DNA of 64,000 nt from Misgurnus anguillicaudatus (GCF_027580225.2 NC_073358.2:24082501-24146500); one strand, 5' to 3'. Positions 1-12,777 are shown, counted from the first letter of the stretch. Numbers and translations are program-made. Notes: generated by a model not told the origin, from the sequence alone.

Positions 1-396
1 TATAAACTGGGTTGTTGCGAGACAAACAGAGAGCATTGTAACAAGAAGCCCTTACACTTGGCTGGGTCACCATTGTACTTCTCAGGGAAGGCTAATTGAG
101 GGTTCACAGCTTTTAACTGCTACAGTAACGTTGATATGACATGTCAAATCACCGGGAAAAAAATGCATGACTACATATTCTGAACGTTCTGAATGAGGGC
201 AGGTCTTGAGGAGAGATGACTGACAGTAGATGATATCGTTCTTTGATTGACAGCCGCAAAGGATGAGTTACGTTAGCATGCTTTGCTCGTGTTTCATAAC
301 ACAATAACTTTCTATACGTAGTATGTTTACCGTAGTTACACAAAACAAGCAACAACTGAGCCAAATTATGTTTTAGATATTTTGACCATTTTACAT
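1..396. other. no gene recognised
   Basis: AT-rich sequence with no supportable coding region, RNA gene or repeat boundary. It is the left flank of the hAT element that starts at 405. Confidence 0.5.
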
Positions 397-404
397 TACC
401 TGAG

Positions 405-1105
405 TAGGGTTGCCGCGGTGACAGAATTTTCCCACCGGTTAATCGGCGCGTCACAAACCCGGTGATCCTGGTATCACCGTGTGGGAGGGGCTAATAAATG
501 CGCATGCAGACGTGCACATTTTTCTTTCACTTTTGAATTACGCAACTGTTTAAATGCAGTTCTTGCGTACGCTGCATTAAATCGCGTATGAATTTGCGTG
601 GAATGCGAGTGCAACAGCTGGTTTAATTATAAGTGCTTGAGTCAATGTGTGCAGGTAATTCTGACAGAACCCGACAGTCCCAAGCAGAGCAACCGGCTAC
701 TTCTCCATAAAGCGCTGCTTGAATGATGGGTTTATTTTTCTTGATGAAAAACACAACAACAAAACGATCTCGCTTATATTAAACATCATATATGTATATT
801 ATAACAAAAACAAGTAAGCACGCGGCTTCTGCCATCATCTGGTCAGTCAGCTTGCCTCACACACTCTGATAGAAATAAATAAAATCTGACACATGCTGCT
901 CTGTGACGTGACGCGCGTTCAGCTCCGCTCAGCAGACACATTCAGTTCTTAGTGTGTTTGCTCTCTCTAACGAAACTAAATGATTTAATTACACAAAAAT
1001 ATAAAAACGATGGTGAAAGGCAGTGTCGCGGTGGGCAAGTGTTCTAACCGGTGAGAGGCTGAAGCACCGGTAATCACCGTTTCACCCACTATCGCGGCAA
1101 GCCTA
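405..1105. mobile_element. non-autonomous hAT-type DNA transposon
   Basis: The ends are inverted: TAGGGTTGCCGCGG on the left, and the right end reads TAGGCTTGCCGCGA on the opposite strand. An exact 8-bp direct repeat TACCTGAG flanks the element at 397-404 and 1106-1113, which is the hAT target-site signature. At about 700 bp with no transposase-like frame it is a non-autonomous copy. The short open frame on the minus strand across its left end is fortuitous. Confidence 0.88.
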
Positions 1106-1113
1106 TACCTGAG

Positions 1114-1890
1114 TCTGGGCTGAAAAACAGTACTTGAAGTCCTCCTGACGCAAATGCTGGCTTATTCTAATTTTTGAGTAATCTGTTAGTGGTGTGTCAA
1201 CTGAGCATCACGTTGAGGTAAACAATAAAAACTAACTCCTGGTGGCCTGAATTTGTTGTCCTTACATCCACATACTGCACAGGTAGTGATCTTTCATCAA
1301 GGGTTTTGGTAATTTCCATTCAGACACAGTAAAAGCGGAGTTACTCTTTTGGTTGGGTTCGATTGCTGGCTAACTTCAAGTTGACTTGAACTGATTTCAG
1401 GACAAGTTGAGCGATAAAAGAAGCTATTAGACTTGTTCAACTTCATGCAGCGCCGCAAGAATCAACAGTCAGATGATGTCAAAGTACTGCAAGAGCGATT
1501 CGCGAAATCATACGAAGGAGTTTGCTTTTGAATCACTTTTGAATTTTTTCATCATCCGGTTGCTGGTTCTTGTGGTACCGCATGAAGTCGAACAAGCCTG
1601 AAGGCTGCATTGATCACTGGTTAGTGGGTGGAGCTAATGACTCAAGTTTCGCACAGTGCATTCTGGTTAATTGAGTCCATCAAAGACCGTTACGAAAATT
1701 CCTCTTCAAAACACTATCATCTAATTTATCGAAATCGTGCAAATTTCTTTTTTCACAAATAAAAAGATAATAGAAATAAATTCCCCGTGATATCAGGCTA
1801 GATTGTCTAGGGTTCAATTCTGCTTTAAGTGTATATATCCAGAAAGACTCTCTTTGTAATAGCTTTTTTACCCTATCTCTTCCACCTTCC
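1114..1890. other. no gene recognised
   Basis: No coding frame, RNA gene or repeat end could be supported in this stretch between the hAT element and the Penelope fragment. Confidence 0.4.
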
Positions 1891-1894
1891 TATT

Positions 1895-2620
1895 GACTTA
1901 TGTTCTACTTATGTTCTATACCAATTATTCTCAAATGTTTTTTTCTCTCTATAATGTAGAACCATTGGGGTATTGAGGATTACATACTCTAACAGCTTTC
2001 TTATGCTCTGTTAATCTAACCTTTAATTTCCTTGTAGTCATGCCTACATAGAAGCATCCACAGAGACACTCTAGACGATATACTAAAAAGAGGGGTCTTG
2101 CAATTAATGAAATATTTTACCTTAAATTCTTGTCTTGATGACACATCTTTAAATAAATTTGTCTTGTGGTTTCTCAAAATTATCACGTCTATAATTTCCT
2201 GTGCCTGGACTTACCAAGTATAAGACTTCCTAGGGAGATGATGACTCCTCGCTAATTTATCTTCAATTGTAGGTGCTTTTCAAAACACCATGGAAGGGGA
2301 TTCAGGTAAGATTTTCTTCAGATGAGAATCTTAAAGTAATGTATTGGGTATATCACTGATATCAAAGTTTTCTTCAGTATAACATAATTCTTTTTAACCT
2401 CTGGAACTATCCAAAGGGAATGTTATCCACTAGCCAAGGAGGATGGAAGCTATCTGCTCTTAAAATGTTATTTCTGTCAGTTTCTTTTCTAAAAATTGTG
2501 GTATGCAATTCACCTTTAATATGCTGAAATATTTTTAAATCCAGAAAATTAAAAGTAAAAGAATAATCAAGGCTAAGTTTTAAATTCACATCAGTGTTAT
2601 GTAAATATGAATGTAAAGAC
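1895..2620 (-). pseudogene. Penelope-like retroelement fragment (RT C-terminus and GIY-YIG endonuclease)
   Basis: Read on the minus strand, 2589-2407 encodes FLDLKI ... TTIFRKETDRNNIL ... SFHPPWL ... IPFG, the pattern seen after the catalytic part of Penelope-family reverse transcriptases. Further downstream, about 2085-1960, a frame reads CGCFYVGMTTRKLKVRLTEH, which matches the start of a GIY-YIG nuclease (aromatic-Tyr-Val-Gly, then Arg and a Glu-His pair). RT followed by GIY-YIG is the Penelope order. The fragment is broken by stops and lacks most of the RT, so it is inactive. The next hAT insertion lies immediately upstream of it. Confidence 0.65.
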
Positions 2621-2639
2621 CCACTAAATCACTTTCAGG

Positions 2640-3356
2640 TAGGGGTGTCACGATTCTCCAAATCCTTGATTCGATTACATTTTTGAGTCTAAGGCCACAA
2701 TTCGATTTGATTCTCGGTTTTGAAATTTTTTTAAGACAAACAAATGGTATGCCATTATTATTTATTATTATTATTTTAGTTTCACATTAACATGCACATT
2801 GCATGCTTTACCTCGCATTGGGGGTTTGTGGGCTTCACTTCCTTCTTGTACGCACATGGACTTAATGCGCACGTCTTGGACTCCTAGCATCTGGAATAAA
2901 TCTAGCGTGTCATAAGCAGCTGCGCTTCTCTCTGTGCATGCGCTCTCACATCTGTCCGAAGTCTAAACATAAACTAAAGTAGTAATCCTTATGTATTTGT
3001 TCAGAGCTGAGGCAAACTATCCTTTTTGTTTAAAATATAACCCGCTGCATCTTGGCGCCTCTCACACTCTCGCTTACGTGCAGAGAGCTGCGCTCTGTCT
3101 GAAGTCAGATATCAGTAATCCTGTTTATGATATGCATTTCAAGGAGTTGTAGCAATACACCCCTCGTGTTTAAAATATAAATCGCGTTCCGCTGGACCAA
3201 TGTTTTTAAAGGCACCTCTGAGAGTTTTTTTCCCCGCTTGGCAAGCCGACTGGATATGACATGGGGGGGGGTGGCAGCATCGACAATCCCATTTTTTTAT
3301 TCAAAGTTTGAGGTTGTGACTTAATTTCAATCGATTTCGATTTAAAATCACCCTTA
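2640..3356. mobile_element. hAT-type element
   Basis: It begins TAGGGGTGTCACGATT and ends AATCACCCTTA, so the tips are inverted (TAGGGGTG / TAAGGGTG). The 8-bp direct repeat CTTTCAGG at 2632-2639 and 3357-3364 is perfect. No transposase is seen. Part of its interior (about 2900-3205) resembles sequence at about 15385-15835. Confidence 0.85.
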
Positions 3357-3589
3357 CTTTCAGGACAAATGTGTGTCTCTAAAATGCGGAAAGGACATGT
3401 CAGTGACAGGTGGAGTGAAGGTGGTATTCAAAATCAGCACAAAAGTTTGGGACTGGACAGTTTGCATTGCACCAATTTATATGCCCTTCTCCTCGGTTTG
3501 GAGCTGCTGATTTCACCATCTACATGCCTCTGGAAAAAGACTTTATGGGCTCTGAACTCATCTGCCTACATATGATATGATAAGATATG

Positions 3590-6030
3590 GCATACTTTAT
3601 AGTACCCTTAAGGAAATTTTTCTTGAGCATAATGTATGCAGAGAATAAACCATTTTAAGAGTGATGTTAGAAACTGATTTCACTGTGCCACATGAGTGTG
3701 AATGCCTAGTTTGGGGGGTAGTCAGGCCATCAGGCAGTTTCATCATTACCATGAAATAGAGGATTTCTGTAAGGATATACAGCATCACAGCTTCTAGTAG
3801 GCCCTTATCACAAGGAGTTTGTTTGGGTGTTGTCATTGAAGCATACCCTGATGTTCAAGGGGAAGAGAAGAAGGTTTTTTTAGGTCCAGATGATTCTTAG
3901 TTAAATGCAGAAAGAGGGCATTCAGTGACTCTGACAGTGAACCTTCAGATAAGCACAACGTGAGAAGGGTGTTATCACCAAATGCTCTTGACCTCTGTGA
4001 GCCCCTCTGACAGTTTTTCACTTCAGCAAATGAAACACTTACTGAACAGCAACAAGTAATGTTAATAGCTCTGGTCAACAAACACCAAGCAGTTTTTGCA
4101 GCAACTGATGATGATCTTGGGAGGTTCTCTGCTCTGGAGCATAGCATTGACACAAGAATATCTAAGCCTGTTCAATAACCAGTACGACACACTCCTTCAG
4201 AGAGAGTGAAAATGAGGAGAAAATGTATCACAAGAAAATGCTTGCATCAGGCATTGTTGTCCCATCAAATTCAGAATGGCCATCCCCTATTGCCCTCTTA
4301 AGAAAGAAAGACAGGGGATCCCCTGGCGCATGAATTACCGCAAAGCTTAATGATCTTATCATAAAGAATACATATCCCCTCCCAAAAATAGAGGAATGCC
4401 TGGATGTGCTGGGTGGTGCAAAGACATTTGGGACACTTGACCTTCAATAAAAAAAAATGGAATTAGCAAAAAAGACAAATCCAAGACTGCTTTTGTGACC
4501 AGGAATGGGCTATGAGTAATCCAGAATGCCCATTGGTTTATGTAATGCACCCAGCACATTCCAGACGGGACATGGAGTTGGTACTCTGATGGTTGCAGTG
4601 GACACTTTGATGATATACCTGGATGACATTATCATCTTTGGTGAATATGTGTAGCAGTGTATGCAGCGCCTTGCTTTAGTTTTCCATAGGTTGCAGAAAT
4701 AGGGACTAAAGCTGAAGCCTCCCAACATCAGGTACTAGGTAAATTTAGGTACTACAGACCTTCCTGGGGCTTTGTAGTTATCACAGGTTTGTTGCTAAAT
4801 TGCTGCATCCCTGAAAGTTTTACTCAAGAAAGTAACTCCCTTCAGCTGAAAAGAGGAGCAAAAAGGCCTTTGAACAGAGCTCATCAATGGGCTAGATTCT
4901 AGGAAGATGTAGAAGATGTTATCCCCTTGTCGTTAAGACGCACAAACTCTTAACTGTCAGAATAAAAATAATCACACTAACCCCCATTGTCATGTCAGTG
5001 AAGTAGGTGTTGACAACACTGGCCCATCCACAAACAGGCTGCAACCACTGGGCCTCAAAGCAGGTCATGGAGGATCCAGCTCAAGCAGGTTATGCAGAGG
5101 AGGGAAAAACGCTCATGCAACTATGTAGATGTTACCACTGGTACAATATAAGAAATGATGTAGGCCATCAAGTTTCCACAGTGTAGTTCCTGTAAAACAA
5201 CTAGTCCAGTGGGTAGGGACAAACTACCAGGCTGGAGTGCCTGTGGACTGACTACACCTTGATGTCTTAGGACCATTCCCGGAGCCCAAGTCAGGCAACA
5301 GGTACATCCTAGTTATAATTGACCAATTTACCATTTGGGTAGAGGTGTTTCCTATTTCCAAACAAGGAGCTGAGACAACAACAAAAAGGTTGGTGTTTGA
5401 CTTTTATATCTTGCTTTGGAGCTCCTCTTGAGATTCACACCAACCAAGGACTGACCTTTAAAAATTCAATGTTTATACAGCTTTATCACCTTCTACAAGC
5501 TACCAGGGCCACGCCCTATCATCCAGCATCCAATAGGCAAGTGGAAGGATTTAATAGAACCTTGTTGCAGATGATTCAGTGTTAAGTGGACCAAAGTAAA
5601 TGGAATTGGGATGAACATCATCCCTTACTCGCCGCGGCGTATGGGAGCACTTTGTATTCAGCAACAAACTTTACACCAAATTTGCTGAATCTGGGTCAAG
5701 ACATTTTTCAGCCACATGATATCTGGTTAAAAACTGTAGAGGTTGCCAGGGAGGCTAAAGCTATACATTTTTGTCCAGTTTGTCCAAAACCTGCAAGTTA
5801 ACCTGCAGCAAGCTCATCAAGTGGTGCGCCAGAATTTAAACACTGCCCATACTCGCCAAAAAAAAGGTCTGACTTACGAGCCAGAGAGAAGCCTTACCAA
5901 GTGAGTGAACTTGTTTTTTGTGAGGGTCAATAGCAGAAAAAATTTGGTAAAACTTCAGGTGCCGTGGCAAGGGGCATGCCTGGAACCAGTGCTCTACCGA
6001 GTAGGGGACAGCCAAAGTGCTGCATCATGA
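3590..6030 (+). pseudogene. degenerate Ty3/gypsy retrotransposon (RT and integrase remnants)
   Basis: Scattered plus-strand pieces of a pol gene remain. Around 4290-4450 the frame reads LRKKDRG ... WRMNYRKLND ... TYPLPKIEE, the start of the RT fingers. At 4616-4627 the catalytic box YLDD is followed by IIIFG. Around 5400-5790 the integrase core remains (FGAPLEIHTNQG, then ATPYHPASNRQVEGFNR and a C-terminal part). Frameshifts and stops break every domain and no LTRs were found. It is unrelated in detail to the younger gypsy copy at 33536-40848, so it is an old, dead insertion. Confidence 0.75.
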
Positions 6031-6138
6031 TCACATATAATCTAAGTAATATCATACAGCGTCAGTGTCGGAAATACAGCTGCACTGAGGAAGGCTTCCA
6101 CTGTTAATTTTGACACAATTCAGTTTTAACATAATTAA

Positions 6139-6661
6139 AGGGGTCATATTATGAGATTTTTATAAGATGTAAAATAAATCTTTGGTGTCCCCAGAGTGCA
6201 TAATTGAAGTTCTAGCTCAAAATACCCCACAGGTAATTAATTACAGTATGTTAAAATTGCCACTTTGTAGGCCTAAGCAAAAGTGTGCCGTTTTTGGGTG
6301 TGTCATTTAAAATGCAAATGAGCGGATTAAGTGCAAGCACTGATCACACAATGATGGTGATTTGTTGCAATTGAAACTCAGTTGTGCTGTGAATTATTTT
6401 CTCTCTCTCTTTCTCTCTGTACTAAATGGCTGTGCCATGGTTGGATAGTGCAGATAAGGGGGGCGGTATAATCCTATTCTGACATCACAATAGGAGCCAA
6501 ATTACAATTACCTATTTTTTCACATGCTTCCGGAGAATGGTTTACCAAAACTAAGTTACAGGGTTGATCTTTTTCACATTTTCTAGGTTGATAGAAGGAG
6601 TGGGGACCCAATTATAGCACTTAAACATGGAAAAAGTCAGATTTTCATGATATGTCCCTTT
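6139..6661. repeat. MITE-like repeat, copy 1
   Basis: The ends are inverted (AAAGGGGTCATATTATGA ... TCATGATATGTCCCTTTT). The same family occurs in the opposite orientation at 59158-60755 inside a BCL7A intron; both share the stretch TTTGGTGTCCCCAGAG and the interior with GCAAATGAG and the poly-G/CGGTATAAT segment. No coding capacity. Confidence 0.7.
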
Positions 6662-7144
6662 TAATTTCTGAATTGTTTTTAGTTTTCATCTAAACGCCAT
6701 GAAATTTTAGTTGACAAAATCTACATTAGATTTAGTTGATTAAAATTTAATGTGTTTAAATGTAATTTAGTGTCATTGTGTACTTGAATGTGCCATGCTG
6801 GCAAATATGTAGCTGTTGTGATATATGTGTATGTTAAAACTTGGGTCTTAGCAAATTTTTAAACTTCAAATGAAAGTAAAACTAAGCTCATTTGTTTTGG
6901 TGGTCCTACTCTTTCTGAATTATCAACTTTAGGTGAGCTGACCCATCTTTGTAAACCTGTTACCAAAAATCTTTAGGTACTGTTTAATAACTCCCTAAAA
7001 TTCGATAAACAGTTAAATTCGGTTGTTAAATCAAGTATTTTCCATTAACGCCAAACGCGGGTGTTTTAGCTGGTTAAACCTTTCTTTCCTTTACTGATTG
7101 TTACATGCGTTTTTGTCTACAAAACTTGACTTTTGCAATTTTTT

Positions 7145-7500
7145 GTATGTGGGTGTCTGTCAAAAGGCATTAAACCAACTGCAATTAGTTCCGAATGCTG
7201 CCGCTAGGCTTCTGACGAGGACTTGCAAGTGAAACCATATTTCGCCCATCTTATCTTCTCTTGGTATTTGTTTTTAAATCCCTGAATGGGTTAGCCCTTT
7301 CCTACCTGTCTGAGCTTTCTATGAATCTTTCTAGGGCACGAGCCTTCTAGGAAGCTAAGGACTCCTGACCGATCACTTTTAGTTGTGCAGAAGACAAGCG
7401 CAAACGAAAGGGTGATCAGGTGTTTGTAGTGGCAGCCCTGAAGGGGTGGTACAGTCTACCTTCTCACATTAATTTTTGGGCATATTAAATCCATTGTTGT
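7145..7500 (+). pseudogene. LINE (L2/Rex-like) 3' coding remnant
   Basis: A broken plus-strand frame resembles the C-terminal end of fish L2/Rex-type ORF2 (QN/FRMLPL ... LLLVFVFKSLNGLALSYLSEL, then a segment near RSF.VAA..W..LPSHI). Several stops interrupt it. It is a dead fragment. Confidence 0.55.
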
Positions 7501-7624
7501 ATCACCAGGATATCAACATACAGAGACTATGTCTGTTCCCCGAACAAACAAACAAAGCACCCTTAAAACCTTTGCATAGCCTACTAAACTGAATTAGGAA
7601 ACAATATATCAACTAACGATATTC

Positions 7625-7870
7625 AAATGTTAAAATTGGCCTGTTTAACATTAGATTGTTTTCCAGTAAAGAACCTATTGTTAATGAAATCATTACAGAC
7701 CATAATTTGGATGTGCTTTGCAGAAACCTGGCTTGAAATAGATAATTACATTAGTTTAAATGAATCAACCCCACAAGATTATTATTATAAGCATTAGCCT
7801 TCCTTGAAGGGTAGAAGGGGTGGTGTTGCTAAAATTTATAATAAAAGTATAATATAAGTCATTCACAATT
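7625..7870 (+). pseudogene. LINE endonuclease N-terminal remnant
   Basis: The plus-strand frame VKIGLFNIRLFSSKEPIVNE followed by IITDHNLDVLC resembles the start of an APE-type LINE endonuclease (LNIRSL..K ... I..H.LD...LTETW). Frameshifts follow. It lies downstream of a LINE 3' fragment, so the two are probably separate insertions. Confidence 0.5.
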
Positions 7871-8495
7871 TTGAAATGGCATGCCCTGAACATGGTAAGC
7901 CAGGGCGATTGTGTACACTATCCAGTGAGACATCCTCTGCTTGAAGACAGCTTTTCCCTTCTAGTGGCCTCCATAACAAACAAAGAGCTGTTCTGAGGTC
8001 CTGAAGCTTTGCATTTAATAGCGCATTTTTTAATAAATGCCTAATTTGTATGTGGTGATTTTCCTCTATCCACCTTTAGTGTCTATTGGACTGGTAATCT
8101 ACATTAGCCCGTATTGGCCATGATATATGCTTATTGCATTAGGAAAACTTTAGCCAAATGAGTTTTTACCAGTCATACTTGTTAGCAAGACAAAAGTTAA
8201 ATAAATTTGTCTCGTGGCTAATTAGGTGTAAAACATACACATAAACAACAAGCCATGAAAAATACATATGAATTAGGAGCTAGGAAGGGCTACTGCCTGC
8301 CAGTGCCGGAGATGTGTCACGGACACAAGCAGGGGCGGAGAGAGGGAGAGGACGCATGAGCAAGACAAGACAAATCTCCCGACCTGGCAGGGGCATAGCC
8401 AGGACATTATTTCTGGGAGGCCAGCTTGGGCCAGTCTTTTATTTGGGGTGGCACTTGATTGTCCAAAACTACTATTTTAAAACTACACACCATAT

Positions 8496-8916
8496 TAGAG
8501 CCCGACCGATAAAGGATTTTGAAGGCCGATACCGATACAAATGTTTGTTGGTTTTAAAAACCGATAAGCCGATATATCGTCCGATAATTTTTTTTTTCAG
8601 AAACGCGCAACAAAACATTAACAGATTTCCCTACCCGATTGCTGCTACAGCCACAACTATTACTTCTATTATTATTATTATTATTATTGACCGTAATAAT
8701 CACAAAAATGAATGATCACATTATTACTATCATCATCATTTATATTAAACAAGATAAAGGTCATTCCTAAATGTTTGTGTGCGTGTGTAATAATTAATCC
8801 CTATATTGCCTCCCCGAATATAAGACGACCCCCCATTTTCCAAATGTATTTTTGGGTTTTCATTATTTTAATAATTTTTTATTATCTCTCTCTCTGTCTC
8901 TGCATCTCACGCATTC

Positions 8917-8980
<64 letters not shown>

Positions 8981-10344
8981 GCCTCTCTCGCGCACGCACC
9001 TATCTCTCTCTCTCTCTCTCTCCCTGACTCTCTCTCTCTCAGCAAGTTTTAGTTAACCGTAAACGTGCGGCGTTTTAATTCAGTTAAACACAGATTTTAT
9101 GTTGCTGCTCTAATTTTAAATGCATATTAGAAGGGAGAGCTGTTTTTTTATTAATGGGTTGCTTTTCAGACACTATTTCAGATGAATTCCGTTGTGCTTT
9201 CCCCCCGTGAATTTTTCTATATCGCGAATATAAGACGACCCCCTATTTTTTGTACCTATTTTTAGGACAAAAAAACTCGTCTGATATTCCGGTATACTAC
9301 AATGTCAGCTTGCTTATCCCTTTACCTGCACTTTTTAAATTCTTTCCATCAAGCTACATCAAACCATTTTCAATCATCAGTTGCTGCCTGCCTTCTAAAA
9401 CCTACTATTTAGCGATCTAAATCCATTATGTGACTCGTTAATGCTGCGGCTGAATGACAGTCTGCAACGCACACTTAGCGTCAGTGAATTTCACACAGGT
9501 ATAAAAGAAAAACAAACTTTTATGCAAAAGCTACGTTTGATACCTTTTCTCTATGTCTAAATGTTCACTCCCCGCAAGTCTAACTTTCATTTAACAATGC
9601 AGGGACTGTAACTGGAGATATGCTAGTTATAAATACAGTAATCATTACTTTATTTAGGCAGAATAAGTTCGTTGTGGTTTCCAAGCTCGTTAACGTTAGC
9701 GGTCTTCCACTGATACTGGCATTATGACGAGACATAATTTAGCAAAGAATAACGTCACACTGCAAATTGTAAAACATACATTTTCAATATAACAGGCTAA
9801 GGAGAAATGATACGTCTCATTGCTTTAACTGTCACACTATTAAATAAATACTTCAGTCGCATTGTCAAAAGTTAAAAGGAGAGTCAGTCAACGTAACATT
9901 ACTAGGTAATTCCGCTTCACTCTCAGCTTATTTAACAGCAGCAAAACTGAACATGATTGTCACAAATTTTTCATGCTTATTTGAGTTAAGAGAACCGATT
10001 GGGATGTTCTTTTAATTGTTATTCAAGCAATGTATGTCTCGTGACCAACTCACCATCAACTAAACCGCTGTCGTCTCTGCCCTGGTCTGGCTGAAATCAG
10101 CAGGTTGCAGGATGTGTGACGCGTTACACACGAGTGTTGCCTACAGGGTAGTTGTAAAGTGCCCTCTGGTGGACAAACTATACAATGGCAACACTCATGA
10201 CATGGTTGAAGGCTGTGTCGTCCGTGTTTATTTATTTATTTTAATATTTCTTTATCAGCCCTTATGATTGCCGATATGAATAGTTTAGAAAATGCCTAAT
10301 ATCGGCCGATAATATCGGCCTGCCGATATATCGGTCGGGCTCTA
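8496..10344. mobile_element. nested hAT-type element
   Basis: Inverted ends TAGAGCCCGACCGAT and ATCGGTCGGGCTCTA are perfectly complementary. The 8-bp target duplication CACCATAT is perfect at 8488-8495 and 10345-10352. The interior has a TC microsatellite and two copies of GAATATAAGACGACCCCC (about 8816 and 9226). No transposase is visible. Confidence 0.92.
8884..9046 (+). repeat. (TC)n microsatellite
   Basis: Long interrupted run of TC/CTCT dinucleotides. It produces artificial Leu-Ser and Arg-Glu open frames on both strands, which should not be read as genes. Confidence 0.95.
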
Positions 10345-10950
10345 CACCATATCAGAGTAAAGGTTTTCCCACAGCTCGTCAGGCCATAAACAATGGATTG
10401 AACTTCCTTATGGACACTAATAATGTCCTTCTTATGTTCATTCATGTTCGTTTGATGCTATAAATAAACTAGAAGAAAGAGATGATCGGGTCATGAGCAG
10501 CTTTAACTGATGCTCTACAGAGATCTGTCACGACACATTAAAGAGCCACAAAACGGCATTTATTGTTTTAATTTCTTTTAAAAAATTACCAAATTTGAAA
10601 GGTGAGAATATCATGTTTAATATCAGATGTTTAATATCATAAGTAACCGAAAAGTAACCTGGTCTGCATAGGCGGAGGTGAATCAACTCCAGGGTAATGA
10701 GGAGGATTCACACAGTTTTTTTTATTTCACTTTGCATTAATTTACTTGTTTTTCTTTATAAACACGAGCTAGATTGACACGATTGCTGCTCGTCTTTTGC
10801 AGCATCGCAATTTAAATTTAAATTTATTTTCACCCTCCTCAGACTGAGGGTGGGCTGTGAGGTTGGGGGGGCCAGCAGGGGGGCCAAGCCTTGACCAGTG
10901 GTGGCCGTGGCCACCCCTGGCCACCACGTAGCTCCGCCCCTGCGGCCTGG

Positions 10951-11160
10951 TATAATTTTATTATTTGCCAAATACATAAAACTAAAGTAACGAGCCTGGT
11001 TTAAAAATGTAAGAAGTAAAAAGTACAGATATTTGTGGAAAAATGTAAGGAGTAAAAGTAAAAAGTTGTCAAAAAATAAATAGTGAAGTAAAGTACAGAT
11101 ACCAGAAAACAACTACTTAAGTACATTAACAAAGTATTTGTACTTCATTTGTACATCTCT
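10951..11160. repeat. interspersed repeat fragment
   Basis: Contains AAGTAAAGTACAGATA and AAAGTATTTGTACTTC, A/G-rich words typical of a common fish interspersed repeat. Its other end was not found, so it is a partial copy. Confidence 0.4.
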
Positions 11161-11985
11161 GTAAAAGTTAGATACACTGTAGGAAGGTGTTCTAGATCTT
11201 CAACACATTGCTCAGAATTGTGGTGTTTATGACCTCTGCTGGTAATCTTGGGAACTGCATTGCATAGATGTGACAATGTTTTTGTAGATGTCACAATGTA
11301 GACATCATGAACACATCAATAGAACAAAAGAACAAGACTGAAAACTTTTGCAACATATTGTAATATATGTTTGTCTCAAAGATTAATTAGCAACTGCTAA
11401 AATGATGAGAAACGCTGGTTGTTTCTCCATCTGACAAAAATATACATAGTGCATACTGACCCTGACCATGATGCATAATGTATGGCTCAGGCTAGCCTGG
11501 CTCAAACTAGCGACATGCCTATAATCAAAGATTGTAGCAAGCAGGTTGCATACTTCAAGAAATGTATCTCTCACATGGCTCCTAATATATATTAACCACA
11601 GTTTATGAGCAAAGAGCTGCAGTAGTCCAATATGATGTTTTTGTCTATCTACTATTTCCACCCTTTCTTTGATACAACACTTATAAAAGTCTAAATCTCC
11701 AGTGAATGGGTAGCAAATTCATGCAGAAAAGGGTCTCAAAACAGCATCCAAGGCCTTTGAACAGTTTGATGTGAGCATTTTTTGTATAAACACCTTGTAA
11801 TACAGTTCTCACATTAAACCGCTTTTCTGATACAGGAAGATGTTGGTGAAAAGGTGCAAAAGTTTATGCGAGCAGCACCTTAACCACTGAATAGCAGGCT
11901 GCACTGTTACTTTGAACCTATGTTTTAATTAATTAAATAAATATGACAACAATGCAGCAAAAAGTATCCTACTAATTCCAAAATA
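11161..11985. other. no gene recognised
   Basis: The 92-codon minus-strand frame at 11383-11661 has no recognisable domain and no supporting context. No repeat ends were identified. Confidence 0.4.
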
Positions 11986-11987
11986 CT

Positions 11988-12777
11988 TAAAGGACAAGTT
12001 CGGTATTTTACACTTAAAGCCCTGTTTTCAGATTGTTTATGATGAAATAGAACGGTTTTGACTGAAATTTCGACATATGCGGCTGCAGAGAATTTTTGGG
12101 TGTTTGTGTTTCAGCTCCTACCTTTACAATGGGTTTAATGATCCACTGGAACAATCCTTCCTAAAATGCATTAAACTTTTGTTTACAAAGACGTGAAACT
12201 CACCGAGTGGTCAGGGGTGTTCACTGGTATGCTCACACAAAAATCACTGCAAAATATGCATTCCAACAGGTTTTATCGTAGTTTTTGCCAACTCCATTGA
12301 CTTGTATTAGTTGTGCTGTGAGGTACGGTATTACTCCGCGCCGGGAACTTTGTTTCTATTCTTGCAATTGGCAATGTCGGATTAGCGCCACCAACTGGGC
12401 TGGAGTGTCTATTATTCAAGCTCTAAGCGGAAGAATGTACGGGTGTGGGGCGTTTGGAAAAATAGGTCCACAAGTTAACAACGAATGCTAAATCAGCTGT
12501 TGTAAAGCATCTTTTAACGCAATTTTTTGAGCATATCATTAGACACCCCTGACCACTCGATAAGTTTCACGTCTTTGTAAACGAAAGTTTAATGCATTTT
12601 GGAAAGGATTGTTCCAGTGCACCATTAAACCCATTGTAAAGGTAGGAGCTGAAACACAAACACCCAAAAATTCTCAGGGCAGCCGCAAATGTCGAAATTT
12701 CAGTCAAGACCGTTCTATTTCATCATAAACAATCTGAAAACAGGGCTTTAAGTGTAAAATACTGAATTTGTCCTTTA
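11988..12777. repeat. foldback MITE with arms over 200 bp
   Basis: The left arm begins TTAAAGGACAAGTTCGGTAT. The right arm is its near-complete reverse complement, ending ATACTGAATTTGTCCTTTAA. The match continues through ACACTTAAAGCCCTGTTTTC and GGAACAATCCTT to the 'cacccctgaccactcg' segment, giving arms of well over 200 bp. A TA-rich target is likely. The 68-codon open frame at 12285-12491 lies in the loop and is not a gene. Confidence 0.85.

Larger units (their letters stand above)
8388..10942. mobile_element. outer hAT-type element containing a second hAT
   Basis: Terminal repeats are CAGGGGCATAGCCAG on the left and CTCCGCCCCTG on the right (CAGGGGCGGAG on the other strand). Flanking 8-bp repeats are CGACCTGG (8380-8387) and CGGCCTGG (10943-10950), seven of eight matching. 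After removing the nested element (8496-10344) it is about 0.7 kb, a non-autonomous copy. Confidence 0.75.

Noticed and set aside
3833..4153. 106-codon minus-strand frame
   Set aside because: It is antisense to the degenerate gypsy pol region, which has clear plus-strand RT and integrase motifs.
8314..9056. Open frames of 133 and 114 codons
   Set aside because: They run through a hAT tip and the TC microsatellite; composition is Ser/Leu repeats with no domain.
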